Assembly: GCA_937901475.1 (NCBI GenBank)
Contig: CALGTL010000146.1
Span: 1 to 33,013, forward strand
From: an uncultured Dehalococcoidia bacterium
GTDB lineage: Bacteria; Chloroflexota; Dehalococcoidia; Lucifugimonadales; Australimonadaceae
Direction of reading: 5' to 3'
DNA length: 33,013 bases
The first letter of the stretch is position 1. The number at the start of each line of letters is the position of its first letter. A model generated the notes under the pieces. It ran no database searches. It had not been told where the DNA came from and saw only the letters and a program-made list of their open reading frames with translations. A program made the position numbers and the translations under genes. This document shows positions 32,753 to 33,013 of this stretch, piece by piece.

Positions 32753-32828
32753 TGGCGCCCCAGGTGGGATTCGAACCCACGACCCGCTGCTTAGAAGGCA
32801 GCCGCTCTATCCACTGAGCTACTGGGAC
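32753..32828 (-). tRNA. tRNA-Arg (anticodon TCT)
   Basis: A 76-base tRNA on the minus strand, read by eye. The acceptor GTCCCAG pairs with CTGGGGC (one G-U), the D arm is GCTC/GAGC, the anticodon stem GCTGC/GCAGC encloses CTTCTAA with anticodon TCT, and the T arm GTGGG/CCCAC holds TTCGAAT. Discriminator G and an encoded CCA follow. It reads AGA codons. Confidence 0.97.
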
Positions 32829-32934
32829 GCGCTTTAGCACTTCGAATATAGTGTTGGTGCGCTAGGAGAGCAAGCGGTTTGGCTCCCTGTGCACACCTTT
32901 ACTTTGTATTTTGCATGAAACCGAGGAGTAATCC

Positions 32935-33013
32935 ATGACGTTTGAAACCCTCCGCTTTGAGACCGAAGGCCACCTAGGAGTCTTGACTCTAAATCGCCCG
33001 GAACGATTGAACG
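32935..33013 (+). CDS. Enoyl-CoA hydratase/isomerase, N-terminal part (runs off window)
   Basis: The first 26 codons of a gene cut by the window end. The translation from ATG 32935 reads MTFETLRFETEGHLGVLTLN followed by RPERLN, the standard opening of the crotonase superfamily (beta strand, then NRPxxxNA). GAGGAG (32923-32928) lies six bases before the ATG. Function within the superfamily (hydratase, isomerase, thioesterase or other) cannot be decided from this part. Confidence 0.88.
   Translation, partial: MTFETLRFETEGHLGVLTLNRPERLN

Noticed and set aside
1-33013. CRISPR arrays, insertion sequences, attachment sites, replication origin
   Set aside because: No regularly spaced repeats, no transposase or integrase, no DnaA-box cluster or target-site duplications were seen on reading both strands.

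Overview
The window is a typical, gene-dense bacterial chromosome segment of about 50-55% GC by eye. It has no transposase, integrase, phage gene, rRNA or CRISPR array. The gene set resembles marine Chloroflexota of the SAR202/Dehalococcoidia kind: GSII-type glutamine synthetase, a lone molybdenum hydroxylase subunit, a two-subunit sulfopyruvate decarboxylase-like enzyme, a GMC oxidoreductase, an actinobacterial-type transaldolase and a tiny DUF5679 protein. This taxonomic placement is an inference from gene content; no marker gene settles it.

Layout. Bases 1-1843 (minus): operon dUTPase/dCTP deaminase-like, FAD amino-acid oxidase-like, amidase (cut by the window edge), behind a good -35/-10 promoter. 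2133-4240 (plus): a 47-residue DUF5679 protein, lgt, and an overlapping nucleotide-sugar epimerase. 4487-9133 (minus): rpiB, tal, gnd and then glmS, a pentose-phosphate cluster followed by amino-sugar synthesis. 9430-10110 is an AT-rich island (about 25-27% GC in hand-counted lines) with one small unknown gene ending in an AT-hook-like RGRPSK. 10404-13465 (plus): an amidohydrolase lacking a usual metal motif, glnII, a very long perfect hairpin, and a lipoprotein cyclophilin with a second internal start. A bidirectional terminator then separates it from a minus-strand comDE-like pair that diverges from recQ.

16839-20805 (plus): a GC-rich esterase and an MFS carrier six bases apart, a nitroreductase, then an aquaporin overlapping a thioredoxin-type arsenate reductase. 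The last two form a recognisable AqpS-ArsC arsenic detoxification unit. Facing it on the minus strand are a PiT phosphate transporter and its DUF47/PhoU-like partner, preceded by a short ORF with a strong Shine-Dalgarno sequence and an intrinsic terminator, a possible attenuator. Because PiT carriers generally also import arsenate, arsenate entry and arsenate removal lie side by side.

22902-33013: a molybdenum hydroxylase large subunit (catalytic Glu apparently replaced by Asn) divergent from an alpha/beta hydrolase; full-length cobalamin-dependent metH; a GMC oxidoreductase divergent from a double-cupin protein; tRNA-Arg(TCT); and the first codons of an enoyl-CoA hydratase.

The most interesting items are the leader ORF plus terminator before the phosphate transporter, the 27-bp hairpin after glnII, the AT-rich island, the altered catalytic residues in the dUTPase-like protein and the molybdenum hydroxylase, and the DUF5679 protein missing one zinc cysteine. 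No wholly new multi-gene system is evident.
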